Assembly (NCBI GenBank): GCA_030142905.1
Contig: JASJOG010000057.1
Coordinates: forward strand, 1,597,501 to 1,661,500
Direction: 5' to 3'
Source: Heliopora coerulea
Lineage: Eukaryota > Cnidaria > Anthozoa > Scleralcyonacea > Helioporidae
Length of the DNA: 64,000 nucleotides
Shown here: piece after piece, positions 32,658 to 44,900 of the stretch
How positions within the stretch are numbered: position 1 is the first letter of the stretch
How the letters are laid out: each line of letters opens with the position of its first letter
The notes under the pieces: model-generated
What the model saw: only the letters and a program-made list of their open reading frames with translations
Database searches by the model: none
What the model was told of the DNA's origin: nothing
Program-made: the position numbers and the translations under genes

Positions 32658-35600
32658 TCACTGGGACCAGACAGCAATCTCTCTGATCACTAACCATCTT
32701 GAAGTCCCTTTCTCATTTTTGTTCAATTTTGTTACAGTTAAACAGATACATTTTACTCCAGATGTCCCACCAAACTTTTCTTCAGCACTTTCAATTTTTC
32801 CTTTAATTTGTCTGCTTTTCAGCGGAGCAAAGTTTTTTTTATCACAACCACCATCCTGACCAACTCCTGATGTCTCCAATTTTCCTTCACCAATTAAATC
32901 CTGTGGTGCAAATTTACTGCCAGTCTCAACAACAACATGAAGCAATATTAACTCCTTCAAAAACTCAATCAACACAAAATCAGATATTTGAACATTTTTC
33001 CCCCAGAAAAACCCTATGTTTGTTGATCGGTAAGGACCATCAATGGTGTTTCCATTAAAGACTTCAATACTAGTGGAAATTAAACACTGTGGATTGTTAG
33101 CATCCTTGTACTGCCGCTTGTTTATGTACTTCGTGTTTTGTGTGATATCTTCTAGTTTACGTGTTTGGCCTTTAAGTGAAGACTCTGCACCAACATGACG
33201 AAACAGTGGGGGAGAGTACACATCATGGGCACTGTTTCCGTACAAATGGATATCATTGAAGTGCCTAAATAGTATATCAACAGGAAAAATCCAGTAATAC
33301 ATTTTAACAAACAGTGCCAGTCTGCCAAGGTCAGATCCTCTGAAGAGCATGCCTATAAATCCTCGTGTACCAAACTGCAAGTTTGACCATTTTGACAAGC
33401 CTTGTACTTGGATAAAGTAATTAATCTGGTTGAAGTAATTTGGTGAAACTAAAAGATCATCTTCAAGTTGCAAGTAATACTTGCCTAAGTTTCTGCTGTA
33501 TGCAAATAATAATGCATAGTCCAAGCACTGTTTTGAACGCCATTTAACACGGTCTGGTTTGTCCTTCCACAGAAGAGGTAGGTCTGTTAATTTTGAATAG
33601 AATGCTCTGTCTGGTTTTATAACTTCAATCAAGCCTGAATTAACTTCATTTTTAAACTGCTGATTAACTAAATCTGCAGTTTTCTGGTTCCCTGATGGAT
33701 CAAGATCAGCAGAAAAGACTACAATGTGGCATTGTCTTTTTTCATCATTTCTAAGATAGTCCACCAGCTGTTTAAGAGTTGATGATAAGTAATTTGTTGT
33801 TGATCTTTTGACTGTTGGGATACCAATAACAATTTGCACTGTAAAAGTATAATTATGTAAAGACACTATTTTAGCAATACACCTGTGAAAATCATTATTG
33901 ATAAATTTATGATATCAGTTACTATTACAACTATAACCACCATTGTCCATCATTGTTATTGTATATATTGTCAATGATTCAGTGGGAAATTTAATGGTGC
34001 CTGACTTCTGACAAGCAAAACAGTAGCAGACACAAGGTTCAGGAATCATACCACTAATTCTGTTGAATCAGTGTCAGTCACTGAACTAACCTATCAATTT
34101 CAAACAAGAGGTCACCATTACCAATCCATGTGTGCCTAAGGTTGTTCATGGTCAGAAACTCAGACACCTGCACATTAACAAATTTTGCCATCTTGATGTA
34201 AAATACTCCTCTTGGATACCATTCTCCATTTCATACAATGTTATGTAAATGAATGTATGAGTGGCTAAATGAATTTACAATGTGTCTGAGCCTTCACTAA
34301 CAGCTGACAGGCACAAAATCATTTACAAATTATTGCACAATAAACTTCCCATAATAAGCTTCCCCAATCTTAAATATGCCAGTGGGGAACAAGTTAGATA
34401 TTATGCATGTCAGTGATCTTGCTAAACTGGGCAAGTTCAATTCCAAATGAACATGAGCCTAAAAACCCTGGTCTTGTAATTGGAACATTAGAGTACTTAA
34501 GATTCTTGCAAAGACTGAATTTGGTGGTAACTCATGAAGCTTCTATCAAATTACTGAAATTGAAGAGATCAATACATGTAAATCAAATTACCTGGATTGC
34601 TTGGTGGTTTACCAATCATTAACATACTTTTCTGATCAAGTTTCAATTTTTGGTAAGCATGATCTAAACTTTCATGTTCAATATTAAATACAGGATTATG
34701 ATTGAATGTTCTGGTCAGTTGTATATCTATGGGAAAGGGAGAAAAATGTTTGAATTTAAAAAGTTGAAAACATCAAGGATAATATTTTATCACATCAACC
34801 TAAAATGACCAAGAAGATTTGTATTAGCAGAAAATTTTTTGGTGATTATAGCTTGATGTAGTTAGATGTAGCTTGTCTTAACTTAAAATGTCATACTACA
34901 GCCAGAAGATAATAAATATAAAATGTTAAAGATGAGTTGTGCAACATCCCAATGTTATAAATGGCAAGGTCCTGGTTCAGCATACTGGGGGCAAGTAAAA
35001 TATTGTCTAGCTACTAAATGAACCAATTAGAAAATAAAAATATGTCTGGAATGCCACCAAACCCCTTCTCATACACATTACAACATCCTAAGTGATTCTT
35101 TGGAGTCTGTGAAATTTCATCCATTCAACTTATGCCAAGTGCTTCAAATAACGAAGTTAAAGTTCCCAGTACACAACAAAATTAATGTGAAACTTGTCCA
35201 TGAAAAATATTATTTTCAATGAAATATGAATGAGTTTTGAATCACAAAGAAAGATATAAACTGTCAAGACACAAGAAAATATTGTTGAAAGCAACAAATT
35301 ATTGCAAGTAAGATTAAAAAATTTAAGTACATGTAATTATACAAACAGAAATTGAAACAATACCATAAAACAAAGGAAAGAAACTGATGATGAATGACTT
35401 GACAAACATATTTTTTTGGCCTTGAAGCATCACTTGCTTTAGTTTTGAGCTACTGTTCTATTCTCATACTGACCTTTCTTACTGGTTGGTTGATTAACCA
35501 CTGGTGTAAGATTCTGACTGATTTTTGGCATATGTTCTGCATGGTTTGATTGGTCATCTGCAATGTAAGCCACTGGAATAGCACTGGGTATATTCTGGCT

Positions 35601-37272
35601 CTTCAATACAGATGTTGCATCTGGCTCCATTTTAGCTTTAGTTTTAATTTGAGGTAAGGCAGTCCTTGGTAAGAATGTATCTGAGTTTTTTAAGTGCTGG
35701 GGACCTAAAAGGAACAATAAAACTAATTGGAAAGTGATAACAGGAGGAATGATAGATCTTGTAATGTTGGCATCATTCACCCCCTAAAAAAATACTTAAA
35801 TGCTGCAACTACACACAATATAGAGAGACAGCTTTGTGTATTTGCAACAAAATGTTATCACTATACATTGTATTCTTGTCAACCATGGCTAAGACCTCTT
35901 GCATTACCAATGATAGAAATTCTTGGTTTAAATATCCTTGGAGAGCAAAGCTATTCAAGGTTACATGGTATTAATATATGAACATAAATACATGCAAATG
36001 TATGTATGTATGCATACATGTATACATATAAAATCATAATAAAACCTCCATTCTCAGATTTTAAAATAACATACTTATCATGAAAAAATTCATTTAAAAA
36101 AATTGATAACATCAATGTTTCAGGGTTATACTCCTTTTTCAAGGTGTCCTCTTTGAAGTTTGACAGTTCAGCTCTTTTGTAAACTAAAACTAATCACAAT
36201 TTACATAAATTAATTATAAGTAATACTATGACATAAGGGAAATTAGTGACTAAATGTCCCTGAAAGCCATGAGAGGTTTGGGGAAGTGCTGAGGGCATTA
36301 GCCCAAGGGACTTTCACAAACCACCTGAGGATTGAGGGGACATTTAATCACTTATTTCACTACATGTCATGATATTAGTTTGTAATACCATGATGACCAA
36401 CGAAAGTTACTTGGTATTTATTTGAAGTTCTTTTTGGGATGTTAGTATTGTTCATGGTAGGTACCAGCTATTGTATAAAATGAGTTGTTCAATGCTTAAA
36501 TTTAAAAGCATTATTTGATGTTCAGCCATGCATATTAAAGGTAATATTAGAATTTTTTTTTTGAGGAAAAATGAGCAAAAGTATGCATCCTAAGGGAATT
36601 TAGGGGTTAAATCTTCACTTAAGAACAATAGAAATGGAAGTCATCATGGTATTACAAAAATAACCAATTTCCATTACATAAAATCCTTAAGGTTTAGACC
36701 TTGCAGAAAAAATTAATCAAGTTTAAATGTCCAAAATGCCTCCCTTTCTGTTGGTTTTGTAACATCAGTCCTATCAATAATCTGCACCTTAACATCATTC
36801 AAACCTACATGGCCTTCTGCAAAAAAGTGCAAATATAAATGCTCACCTTGTATACTCCTTTTCCCCTTTCTATACCTAAGTAAACTGCTCTTATGATTGT
36901 TAAATCTTTTTCTAAAAGAATTGATTGTGCTTCCGACATAGCGTTTATGGCATTGTTCACATTTCAAAAGGTAAACCACTCCCTCAGAATCACAATCAAA
37001 TCCAGAATTAATATAATACACTTTGCCAGTATTATCACAAAAGGTATTTCCTCTTACAAAATTACATATTTGACATCTTACCTTTCCACAAGGACCAAGT
37101 CAAAAGCTCGACACACCAAAACACAAATCCGGAGAACAAAATCATAACATTAGTATGCCTGGATTACAAGTATTCCATACATATATATATATATATATAT
37201 ATGAAGATTGCCAAAAAATGTGAAACTCAGAGTTGTGACAACATTTTAAGCTAAATTCTGTATGTATATATG

Positions 37273-37312
<40 letters not shown>

Positions 37313-37934
37313 CATACATTTATTTATATATACATACATACACCCTCATACATGTAGTCTTTTTTTTTAATAAAGTTTTTGGAAGATTTATATGAATAGT
37401 AAATTTATGTTGAGCAGACATGCTTTATTGGGATTTAAAACATGAGGCAATAGCCGAGTGTTTGACCTGATAAAGCTCGAACTGCAAGTTTTTTAAGTGT
37501 CTAATGAAATTTACCTCTTAATATGCCAATTCATGAAGAAAGTTTGGAAATTTGTTTGTGAGCTGAAAAAATTGAACTTCTTTACATATAAAGGCACATG
37601 TATCTTTATCACATATATAGATCTGACATGCTTACGATTTTCTTTAGTCTTTTTCTAATATACGAATCCATATCCATATCAATTACATGTATACCCTGAG
37701 TTGGTCGTTTACTACTTCCTTTGATTAATGGTTCTTTTGAACATCGGAACTCAGGTTGTCTGAATTTCTCCCAGTAATATTAATTATACTGGGAATTATT
37801 AATAGTAAGAAATACGTTGAATAAACAGTGGACAGTTTCATACCCAGATACACTATGATGATAAGAGTGTTTAGCAACGACAGTAACAACGCCAAGGGAA
37901 ACGAACAAAGTCGACAAGGCCGTCGTCCAACCAT
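32658..37934 (-). CDS. MGAT4: MGAT4-type N-acetylglucosaminyltransferase IV
   Basis: Four exons join in frame: 37934-37844 (donor GTATGA), 35704-35474 (acceptor CTTTTAG, donor GTCAGT), 34726-34613 (donor GTAAAC) and 33838-32658. The product is 538 residues, against about 535 in vertebrate MGAT4A. It begins with a short basic tail and one hydrophobic segment (about 12-30), a Golgi type II signal anchor, then a polar stem encoded by exon 2. The catalytic region shows VIGIPTVKRS, GLIEVIKP, RVKWRSKQCLDYAL, the metal/sugar box YYLQLEDD near 270, GTRGFIGMLFRGSDL and LFRHVGAESSLKGQ. The enzyme adds a beta-1,4-linked GlcNAc to the alpha-1,3 mannose arm of N-glycans, creating a branch. The longer upstream frame starting at ATG 38073 is out of phase with exon 2. 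Which vertebrate paralogue (A, B or C) is closest cannot be decided here. Confidence 0.88.
36113..36145 (-). repeat. Decayed hammerhead-like fragment in MGAT4 intron 1
   Basis: On the minus strand CTTGAAA, AGG/CCT around an AT loop, then GAAAC follow in hammerhead order; the first box differs from CUGAUGA at several bases. Weak, kept because a PLE fragment lies 600 bp away. Confidence 0.25.
36713..37096 (-). pseudogene. PLE fragment: Cys finger + GIY-YIG endonuclease
   Basis: The minus-strand frame is open from 37096 to the stop at 36715-36713, about 127 codons, with no ATG at its head. It reads GPCGKVRCQICNF, then VVYLLKCEQCHKRYVGST and FRKRFNNHKSS, ending with a Glu in PTEREAFW: a Cys-rich finger followed by a GIY-YIG nuclease as at the C-terminus of PLE proteins. 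No reverse transcriptase is attached. It differs clearly from the tandem array's nuclease, so it comes from another PLE lineage. It sits in MGAT4 intron 1, same strand. The frame itself is uninterrupted, suggesting moderate age. Confidence 0.7.
37139..37315 (+). repeat. Repeat scrap, (AT)n tracts and hammerhead relic
   Basis: 37139-37176 matches 2386-2423. After an (AT)n tract, 37200-37242 reads TGAAGA, TTGCC, then GTGAAACTCAGAG and TTGTGACA, which aligns with the array hammerhead (one difference in its last 21 bases). The first C of the core and the 5' arm of stem I are replaced by the microsatellite. A second TA tract follows (about 37277-37309). Confidence 0.55.
37427..37680 (+). repeat. 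Interspersed repeat copy (partner of 8325-8590)
   Basis: Second copy of the family described at 8325, same orientation, diverged by substitutions and small indels. It lies just downstream of MGAT4 exon 1, within intron 1. Confidence 0.6.
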
Positions 37935-39059
37935 ATGTGACCACGGAAGAATGTGAGAATGAGCTCAACGTAGCTGTTGTGAGTGAAATACAAACTGGTT
38001 CTCCCAGTTTATTCAATAAGATCGACCTGTTTCTGCAAAACAGCTCCGTGTAAATCGCTCTGCAGTCAAACATGAATCAAGCATTCTGTATCTCACAACA
38101 TGACAACAAATTACGAATTATTCACACATCAGATACCACTAAATTGTCACTGTGTTCGGCTTCGCTTCGACTGCTTAACTTTAACACTAATTTTTTGATA
38201 ACCTGCGATCAGGTGACTCCCTAGTGGTAGCCTGCGGAGCAGAGCGAAGCACCAAGAGCACTAGTTTCGCGGGTCACCTAGGCAACGCGCGATTTACAAC
38301 GCGGCTTACATGTGGCAAAAACGCTCGTATAATGGGCAGAAAAGCTATGTTTACCCCTTGCGTGAACCGCATCTTATTCATCCCACAAGTGGCCCGAATT
38401 CTGGTGTCATCGCAAGAAACTCAACTGTACCTAGTGAGGAACCAGGCGGAAATTGTGGTTTCAGAATAAATACGAGTGCCCAGCATAAAACGCGGAATAA
38501 AGCCATGATAAAGATCAAAGAAAAGTTTTATTAGATGCACAAACGTTTCGTCATGTAACGCTGCATTTCCAATGAATGTGCGCCTCAGACTTGACCAACT
38601 CTTCTCAGCTGACACTTCGTAAAATAACTTCTGTCTGTTCGCGATTTAATTACTCAATTATTGGCGCATTAAAGGGAAAAAATTATCACCCAGTCCCACC
38701 GGATGGGTAAGCGGAAGTCGTAGGATTTTACTATTCTAACTTCCCAGAATATATTGTTATCACAATATCTTCCTGTTCGTTATAACTTCTGCCCAAGTAG
38801 TCCTTCCTGTCAGGTCCAACTACCGATTAATAATGACGACCTCCATAAGGTGTATAAAAGCCTTCTGAGAGGAGCGATGTTATCCTGCTCTTCGGGAGTG
38901 AAATCAGCCAATGAAATTAAAGAACCACGTCCCAAGCCCAATGAACTATGGTATAGCACTGAGCTCACCACGCCATATTGGATTTGCAATAAAATTATAA
39001 AATAGTCGTCGAAGTGGTTAAGGAAACCTACTGATTCCGTTATTCCATCAGTAAAAAAG
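37935..39059. other. Divergent promoter region, MGAT4 / COX8-like
   Basis: About 1.1 kb between two divergent starts. Plus-strand frames at 38224-38534 show no family features. No core promoter motif stands out. Confidence 0.45.
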
Positions 39060-39670
39060 ATGTTTTTATTGCAAGGAGTAAGAAGGTTCTCACCAATTGT
39101 TGGTTTTAGTCGATTTGTCTCATCAGCTCCGTCACAGTCAAAAGAATTGGTACGTATCTTCATGTGACTACGAGGATTCTAATTTTGATAATCAAATTGT
39201 TCTAATTTCTACCTGCAAGGCCATATATCTTTTAAATATACTACTCTAGAGGCTTTATTCTGAGAAACCTAGTGGAAATCTGTATCAAAGAAATCAGATA
39301 CTGCAGTAAATGAAGAAAGAGGTCAACAGTGACTGTTTAGCAAGAGTACTGTTCAGCAGTTTGGAAAAAAAAATCTAGGAATCAGTATCTTTGAGAAACT
39401 GCATAGGTATATGTAATTCTACAGTTTAGGGATATCTGCTTGCAAGAGTTGACTTCTGTGGTAATAGTGAACATGTAAATTACATATGTAGTAAATCTTT
39501 GATGTAACATTGTACAATATTTTTTAATTCTTTCTTTTTTTTTCTTTTTTTTTTTCCGTTTTTTCAAGAGTGTGGGACAGGCAATCACATTATTTACTGT
39601 GATAAGTGTTGGAATAGTGGGCCCTGGCATGGTGATGCTGTTGACTAGACCAAGATTCACTAAGGAATGA
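39060..39670 (+). CDS. Small mitochondrial inner-membrane protein, COX8-like
   Basis: Two exons, 39060-39149 (donor GTACGT) and 39569-39670 (acceptor TTTTCAAG after a long T-rich tract, stop TGA), join in phase 0 to 63 residues. Residues 1-30 form a mitochondrial presequence: no acidic residue until Glu29, Arg and Ser rich, amphipathic (FLLQGVRRFSPIVGFSRF). Residues 33-55 form one transmembrane helix, VGQAITLFTVISVGIVGPGM, followed by a short basic tail. Cytochrome c oxidase subunit 8 has the same size and layout: cleaved presequence, then a single helix with a QAIGLT...GP pattern. I therefore propose a COX8 homologue of complex IV. The splice and presequence evidence for a real gene is better than the family assignment; other one-pass respiratory-chain proteins remain possible. 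Confidence 0.6.
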
Positions 39671-41208
39671 TTGGAAATCAAGTGGTTGTGCAGAACTGTT
39701 TTAATGCTGGAACTGAGGAATCAAAAGAATTTGTGTTGTGAAATAGTGAACAAGGATATGCTGAGTAGAATAAAAATCTTAGTGATAAAAAATATTGTGT
39801 GTAATTGTGATAGAAATAATACTCTGATAAACTTGAGATAATGTCAGTCTAAGAATCCAAAAGTGTTTAAGAAATGGTGAAACTGTGGAGGGGAGATACT
39901 GACATTTTGAGCAAAGGCCCATTGTCTTGGTAAAATAAATAAACAATTCACCTAGTTTTTATATCACTTCATGTTTCACTCTGCCAAAGGTTGTCACTTG
40001 AAACATTAGAATCTGTTGTCCTACATTTTGGCTATTTCTTGACCTTTTTTTCACATTAAATATAATTCTGGCCACACAGCATTCTTAGATATGATTGCCA
40101 AATCAAGAATGTTGTTGTTCTGGTATACTCACCAGGCTGGGGAAGGTATATCATTAATCCTTCTGATGTGCTGTGTGAGTTATGTATAGTAAAAGGTGAA
40201 ATGATGTCGAAAGACAGACTAAGTACAGTGTGTGTATTAGTTGAAGATATATTCATGATGGAATTGTAGTAACATTCCAAAATATGAGAAATAATGCATT
40301 TCATTCAAAACCATCGAGTCTCTAATGCCAGTATTATCATTCATGCCATAAAATCTTTTTTATGAATGTATTGAGGGTACATTGCTCATTTGTTAGGACT
40401 ACTTTCTTTGTCTGTACAATTCAAATTTTAAGATTCAGTATTTGCTGTGGCACATTTCAAAACACAATTGTAGTTGATCATGAAATATGACAATGTGGTA
40501 ATGCTATTTCCACTGTAGAAAGGAATTATTGAACTGAAAGTATAGAAATAAAATGAGATGCTTTCTATGGGTCACTTCAGTGTGTATCTTGGTAGGTTTT
40601 CTATCATGTGCAAGCATTGATTGACATTAGCCCACCTTAGGAAAAGATTATAAATTATATAACACTGAGACATTAGGAAATTTGAGGATTCATCCATGTA
40701 TTCCCAGGGCTAGGTTGTTCTTAAAATGGTTATCACTAATTGTGGATTTTTGTGAAAAGTTCAGTTGCTTTTCTGTTGGACTAATTTAGTTCAGCCTTTC
40801 CCAAAGACCTAAACCAAACCATTAAGTAGTTGGAAAGTGTTCATGTAAAAAAACTCCCAAATGCTTGGTTTTGTGATTCCTTTGCAATAATACTGTTAAT
40901 AACGTTTCACTAATCCATGATTAGTCTCTCTGTTTTGTCAGATGTTTGAAAATAAAAACTGTAAGATTATAGATTAATGATGCTATGGTTATAATTTAAG
41001 TAAATCTTTGTGATCTCATGCAAACCAATTGTACATTCAAAACTATCCCACAAAAATATAGTTTATGAAATTGATATTTTGACACTTCAGAAAAAATTAA
41101 TAACATATCTACTTCAAAAACGAAAAAAAAAAAAAACAAAACTTGTGTAATCAATACATAATTTTTGTTCCTTTCAAATTCGGCATAAACCTCGTGTCCA
41201 GGCTCTTT
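39671..41208. other. Intergenic between COX8-like gene and CENP-F
   Basis: COX8-like 3' UTR, then about 1.4 kb without a recognisable gene or element. Confidence 0.45.
39769..39774 (+). terminator. Polyadenylation signal for the COX8-like gene
   Basis: AATAAA about 100 bases past the TGA stop. Confidence 0.5.
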
Positions 41209-41309
41209 ACTTGGCGAGCGCCGAGTAAAGACCCTGGGTACGCGGTTCATTCGGCACTGGGAATTAGCTAAACCAATAGGATTACAGCATTTTCTGCTCG
41301 TGGTTCAAA
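41209..41309 (+). promoter_or_regulatory. CENP-F upstream region: palindrome, CCAAT box, CHR-like site
   Basis: A near-palindrome, TCTTTACTTGGCGAGCG with its inverse (about 41201-41230), is followed by CCAAT at 41273-41277 and TTCAAA (reverse of the CHR core TTTGAA) at 41304-41309. Vertebrate G2/M genes often combine CCAAT boxes with a CHR. The motifs are short, so this is suggestive only. Confidence 0.3.
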
Positions 41310-41448
41310 TGAAAGGTTCCAACGTGCAGCTGCTGCAACGGCTTGAGTTCCATAGACTGCCAAAAAGTTAGTTGTTCTTTTGATAGGTTACTGTTTGCAT
41401 TTCGTTCTTTATAAAGCCGTGAAAGATTTTGATACCATTCCTGTCACC

Positions 41449-41921
41449 ATGAGTTGGGCCAAGGACGAATGGAAGGAGGGTTTAACGGCCCAAGCTTTGA
41501 GGAAAATTTCCGAATATGAAGAAAGTCTTGAACGAAATAGCAAGGAACTACAGCAACGTCAATTTCAACTGGACAGCCTTAACGCTGCGCTTCAGAAACA
41601 GAAATTAATAACCGAGGAACAGAAGAATATTGCTAATCAGTTCAAAAGAGATTTGCAGTCCGCTTCAGAAAAGTGCGATGAATATGAGAAAACGTGTGAA
41701 AAAATTATGGCTGACATACGCGTGAAAGATTCACGGATAAATTGCTTGGACGGACAGTTGCTGAAAGAAAAGCAAGCTCTTGAATGCGAAATAGCCAAAT
41801 GTAATCACTTGAAAACGGATTTGGAAACAAACACGACAAAGTACAACAAGTTATTGTCGAAATTCAATAAACTGCAAAAAGAAGCCGAAGGTAAAGAATT
41901 AAAATCTCTTCTGGAAAATAG

Positions 41922-41952
<31 letters not shown>

Positions 41953-44900
41953 GTGTGTTTGAGCTAACTGATAAAAAATTGCTTGAGAAAGACATTTTTC
42001 ATGTTCTATAAGCTTCATTCTTGTTTAATTCACAATACAGGGACAAGAAACCTATTTTCTCTTTGTATTTGACAAATTAATATAACTAAAGTTTTTATTA
42101 AAATAACTTAGGTTTTTTGAGTTTTTGTGATGTTATCCATGTCTGCACATTTTAATACAAAAGAAAATGAGCTCAGCCATATCTTTGTTCTCTGAGAGAA
42201 AATAAAGATTATCCAATTAGAGCATGCCCAAGATGTGTGTTATTTTATAACATAAAATAACTGATGATGTCCATGTTTCCATAATCTAATGTAAAATAAA
42301 AATCAGGTCAATCAAATGTCTGGACTTAGAGAGAGTGAACGAATTTTGTCCAATGAGAGTGTGCTAGGATGTCTGTTATGTTATAATTTATGATAATGAC
42401 ATCTATAAGGTGTCAGCATTGATCTTGAGTCATGAATCTGGAGTCCAAATTACAAGTCATTGCATCTGGCTACAAGTTCCAGTGGTCCATGTTTCCAATT
42501 TAAATGTTAATCCTGTAGTTCATCAGGTCATAAATCATTTGTATGGAAGTTGATTTATGCAAATCATGACTAGAGTCAGAATAAAATCCAAGTTACAAAT
42601 CCTGCAACACTTGAAGGAATTTTTAGTTAGGTTTTGTTGAAACCATGATGAGTCATTAAATTTTACTCTTGGCTCAAGTGACAACAACTGTAGCTGTACA
42701 TGTACAATATAGCAGTAAGTCATCTTTGGCAGAGATTATCTCTCCCATCCAAAAATTTTGGGGCCCATTTATGGGATATGATTTATACAGTTGTTTGTTC
42801 TGATGTATTTGATTAACTCACAAGCATTCATAAGCAGATCAAAAGCAGGATGCTGCCTTTCGGACAACATTAGATAACCCCAAAGAAATAAACAATCATA
42901 TGTGACCATTGTTTTGTGTAAATGTGGTCCTTAGACAAATAATCCCTGGCCCCCTTCTCTGGGGATGTTTGAAAGATAAGCATAATTCAACATATTTTAT
43001 TCAATAGCAGCATTCTTGAGGTTATAGCATGGAATTAGTAGCATGGAATACAAATTGAGATTTGTAGCATGAAATACAAATTGTATTCCATGCTACTAAT
43101 CTCCTGACGAAAGGCCTTTGCTCGAAATGTCGAGAAGCTTTTTTTCTATCTTTTAGATAGTGTATAACCTCAAGAACGTCACTATTTTATCAAAGCTATC
43201 TACACTGGACCCCTGCGCCATTTTATTCAATGACCATTTGAAAGTCTTGGTGAAATGAACCAGCTTAATTATCCCAATTATATACATTTAAACATGTAAT
43301 TATTATTATTATTCAGTGACAAAATGTTTGAGACAAACTTTTTTATAACCCATTAAGGGGCAAGAGCATACTTTAATATTTTACTCTGATTAATGCCAGA
43401 CAATTTTACCTGTTGAGTGAAATTGAGGCCATACCCACGAGTTAATTCTTTAACTGAAAAGTAACAGGATTTGTGGTTTCCATTCTTGTTTGCCTTGAAA
43501 AACTTTGGCACATTTTGTTGCAGAGGAAATCATACTGTTGAGACTATTATCAGACTGAAATTGTTTACTTTAAGCAAATATCTGTTTAAATAAAAACCTC
43601 CACCAATACTACAGTTTATTACCAGTGATGTATGTATATTGACCATCTCTTCTCCACTTTAGTTCAACACAGAAAAGCAAACTATTATGAAGATTGTGAC
43701 AAAAAAATTTCCTGTCCAACTTTCAGTAATTCTAAATTGGTCCAAGAGGTTTCCTCAATATTTAAAGAAACTTCAGGTCAGGCAGTCCAACAAGCTGTCA
43801 AAGCTATTCCCTTTAAAAATGTAACATGTTCATCTCTAACTGCTGAGGAAATGGATAAGCCTTTTCAAATGCAAGAGGTAATGCTTTTGTTTTTAAGCTG
43901 GAAGGGGGAAAAAATAGGTTTAATATTTCCAGTAATGCACCAAGGGTAAAGGGCACAATTTAATTTTACTCTGGCTGTCAGACAATTTTGTTTGTCAAAA
44001 GGATGAGCCCTGTCCTTTAATGAGTTAATGTCAATTTCATGGGTTCTGCCAAACATTCTTCCATTGGTAGGTTTCAATTACTGCATTTTTTATTTTTTGT
44101 ATTTCTAATACTCAATGTCATTTTTAGAGTGTAATAAGAGAACTCCAGAGGGCACTGGAAAATGTTAGGAAAGAGAAGGATATCATCACTGAAAAGTGGC
44201 AAAAGTCTGTACAACAGTTGGATGCTTGCCAGTCAAAGTTGGTTGACATGGAGAATAAACAGAAGCGGCTTGTTCAACAGATGGAATGTTCACAGCATAA
44301 TGTAGAAGCTGGCCGAAGGCACCAAGAAGAACGAATGAAGGAGAAAGAACGTGAATATAGGTGAGTCATGTGGTGGAAAAAATGGTATTGCAGTTTCTGG
44401 CATCTCTAAGATGAATTTGCTAATTTTTGGTACTTTTTGCTTAATAATAAGGGGCTGAAATTAACTTTTTAAGTAGGTTGCTTATTGGGCAACCATCGTG
44501 TTTGATCTAGGCATCCAAGATGAAATGTAATGTAGTTACCAAGTTTAGGTGTTATTGCATGGGAGTGAAACCCAAAACAAGATGATGGTGAATGAGAACA
44601 CAGAAAACAGTATGTACAAATTATTCAATATCAAAAGGGCTGGTTGTATAATTGAACATTCCATTTTTTGGGTCTTAATATCAGTTCTCAAAGAGGTTGC
44701 AACTTAAACTGTGGTAATCCAATGGCCAACCCTGTTCTGTGATTCAGTTGCCAGTATTAAATTCTGGTCATTTCTGATGATTGGACAACTGTAAGTTTTG
44801 GACCATGATAACGATAATAACAATTACTATATTGTGATTGAATTGTCATAATCATAATTGTAATCATAATAATAGTCATTATGAAAAAAAAGTGCATAGT

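Noticed and set aside
35439..35780. Independent start for a 113-residue protein at 35780
   Set aside because: The first codon is GTG directly after a stop and acceptor-like tract; the segment is MGAT4 exon 2, which begins at 35704.
37780..38073. Longer frame from ATG 38073 as MGAT4 exon 1
   Set aside because: Its phase at the donor does not match exon 2. The ATG 37934 frame gives a basic tail plus signal anchor and correct phase.
38540..38560. CGAAACG motif on the minus strand as another hammerhead
   Set aside because: No CUGANGA box or stem II lies at the required distance.
38810..39163. 117-codon minus-strand frame with an ATG
   Set aside because: It is antisense to exon 1 of the COX8-like gene, has no family features and depends on reading across probable non-coding DNA.
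39382..39681. 99-codon minus-strand frame
   Set aside because: Antisense to the COX8-like exon 2; includes a poly-Lys run from the T-rich acceptor tract.
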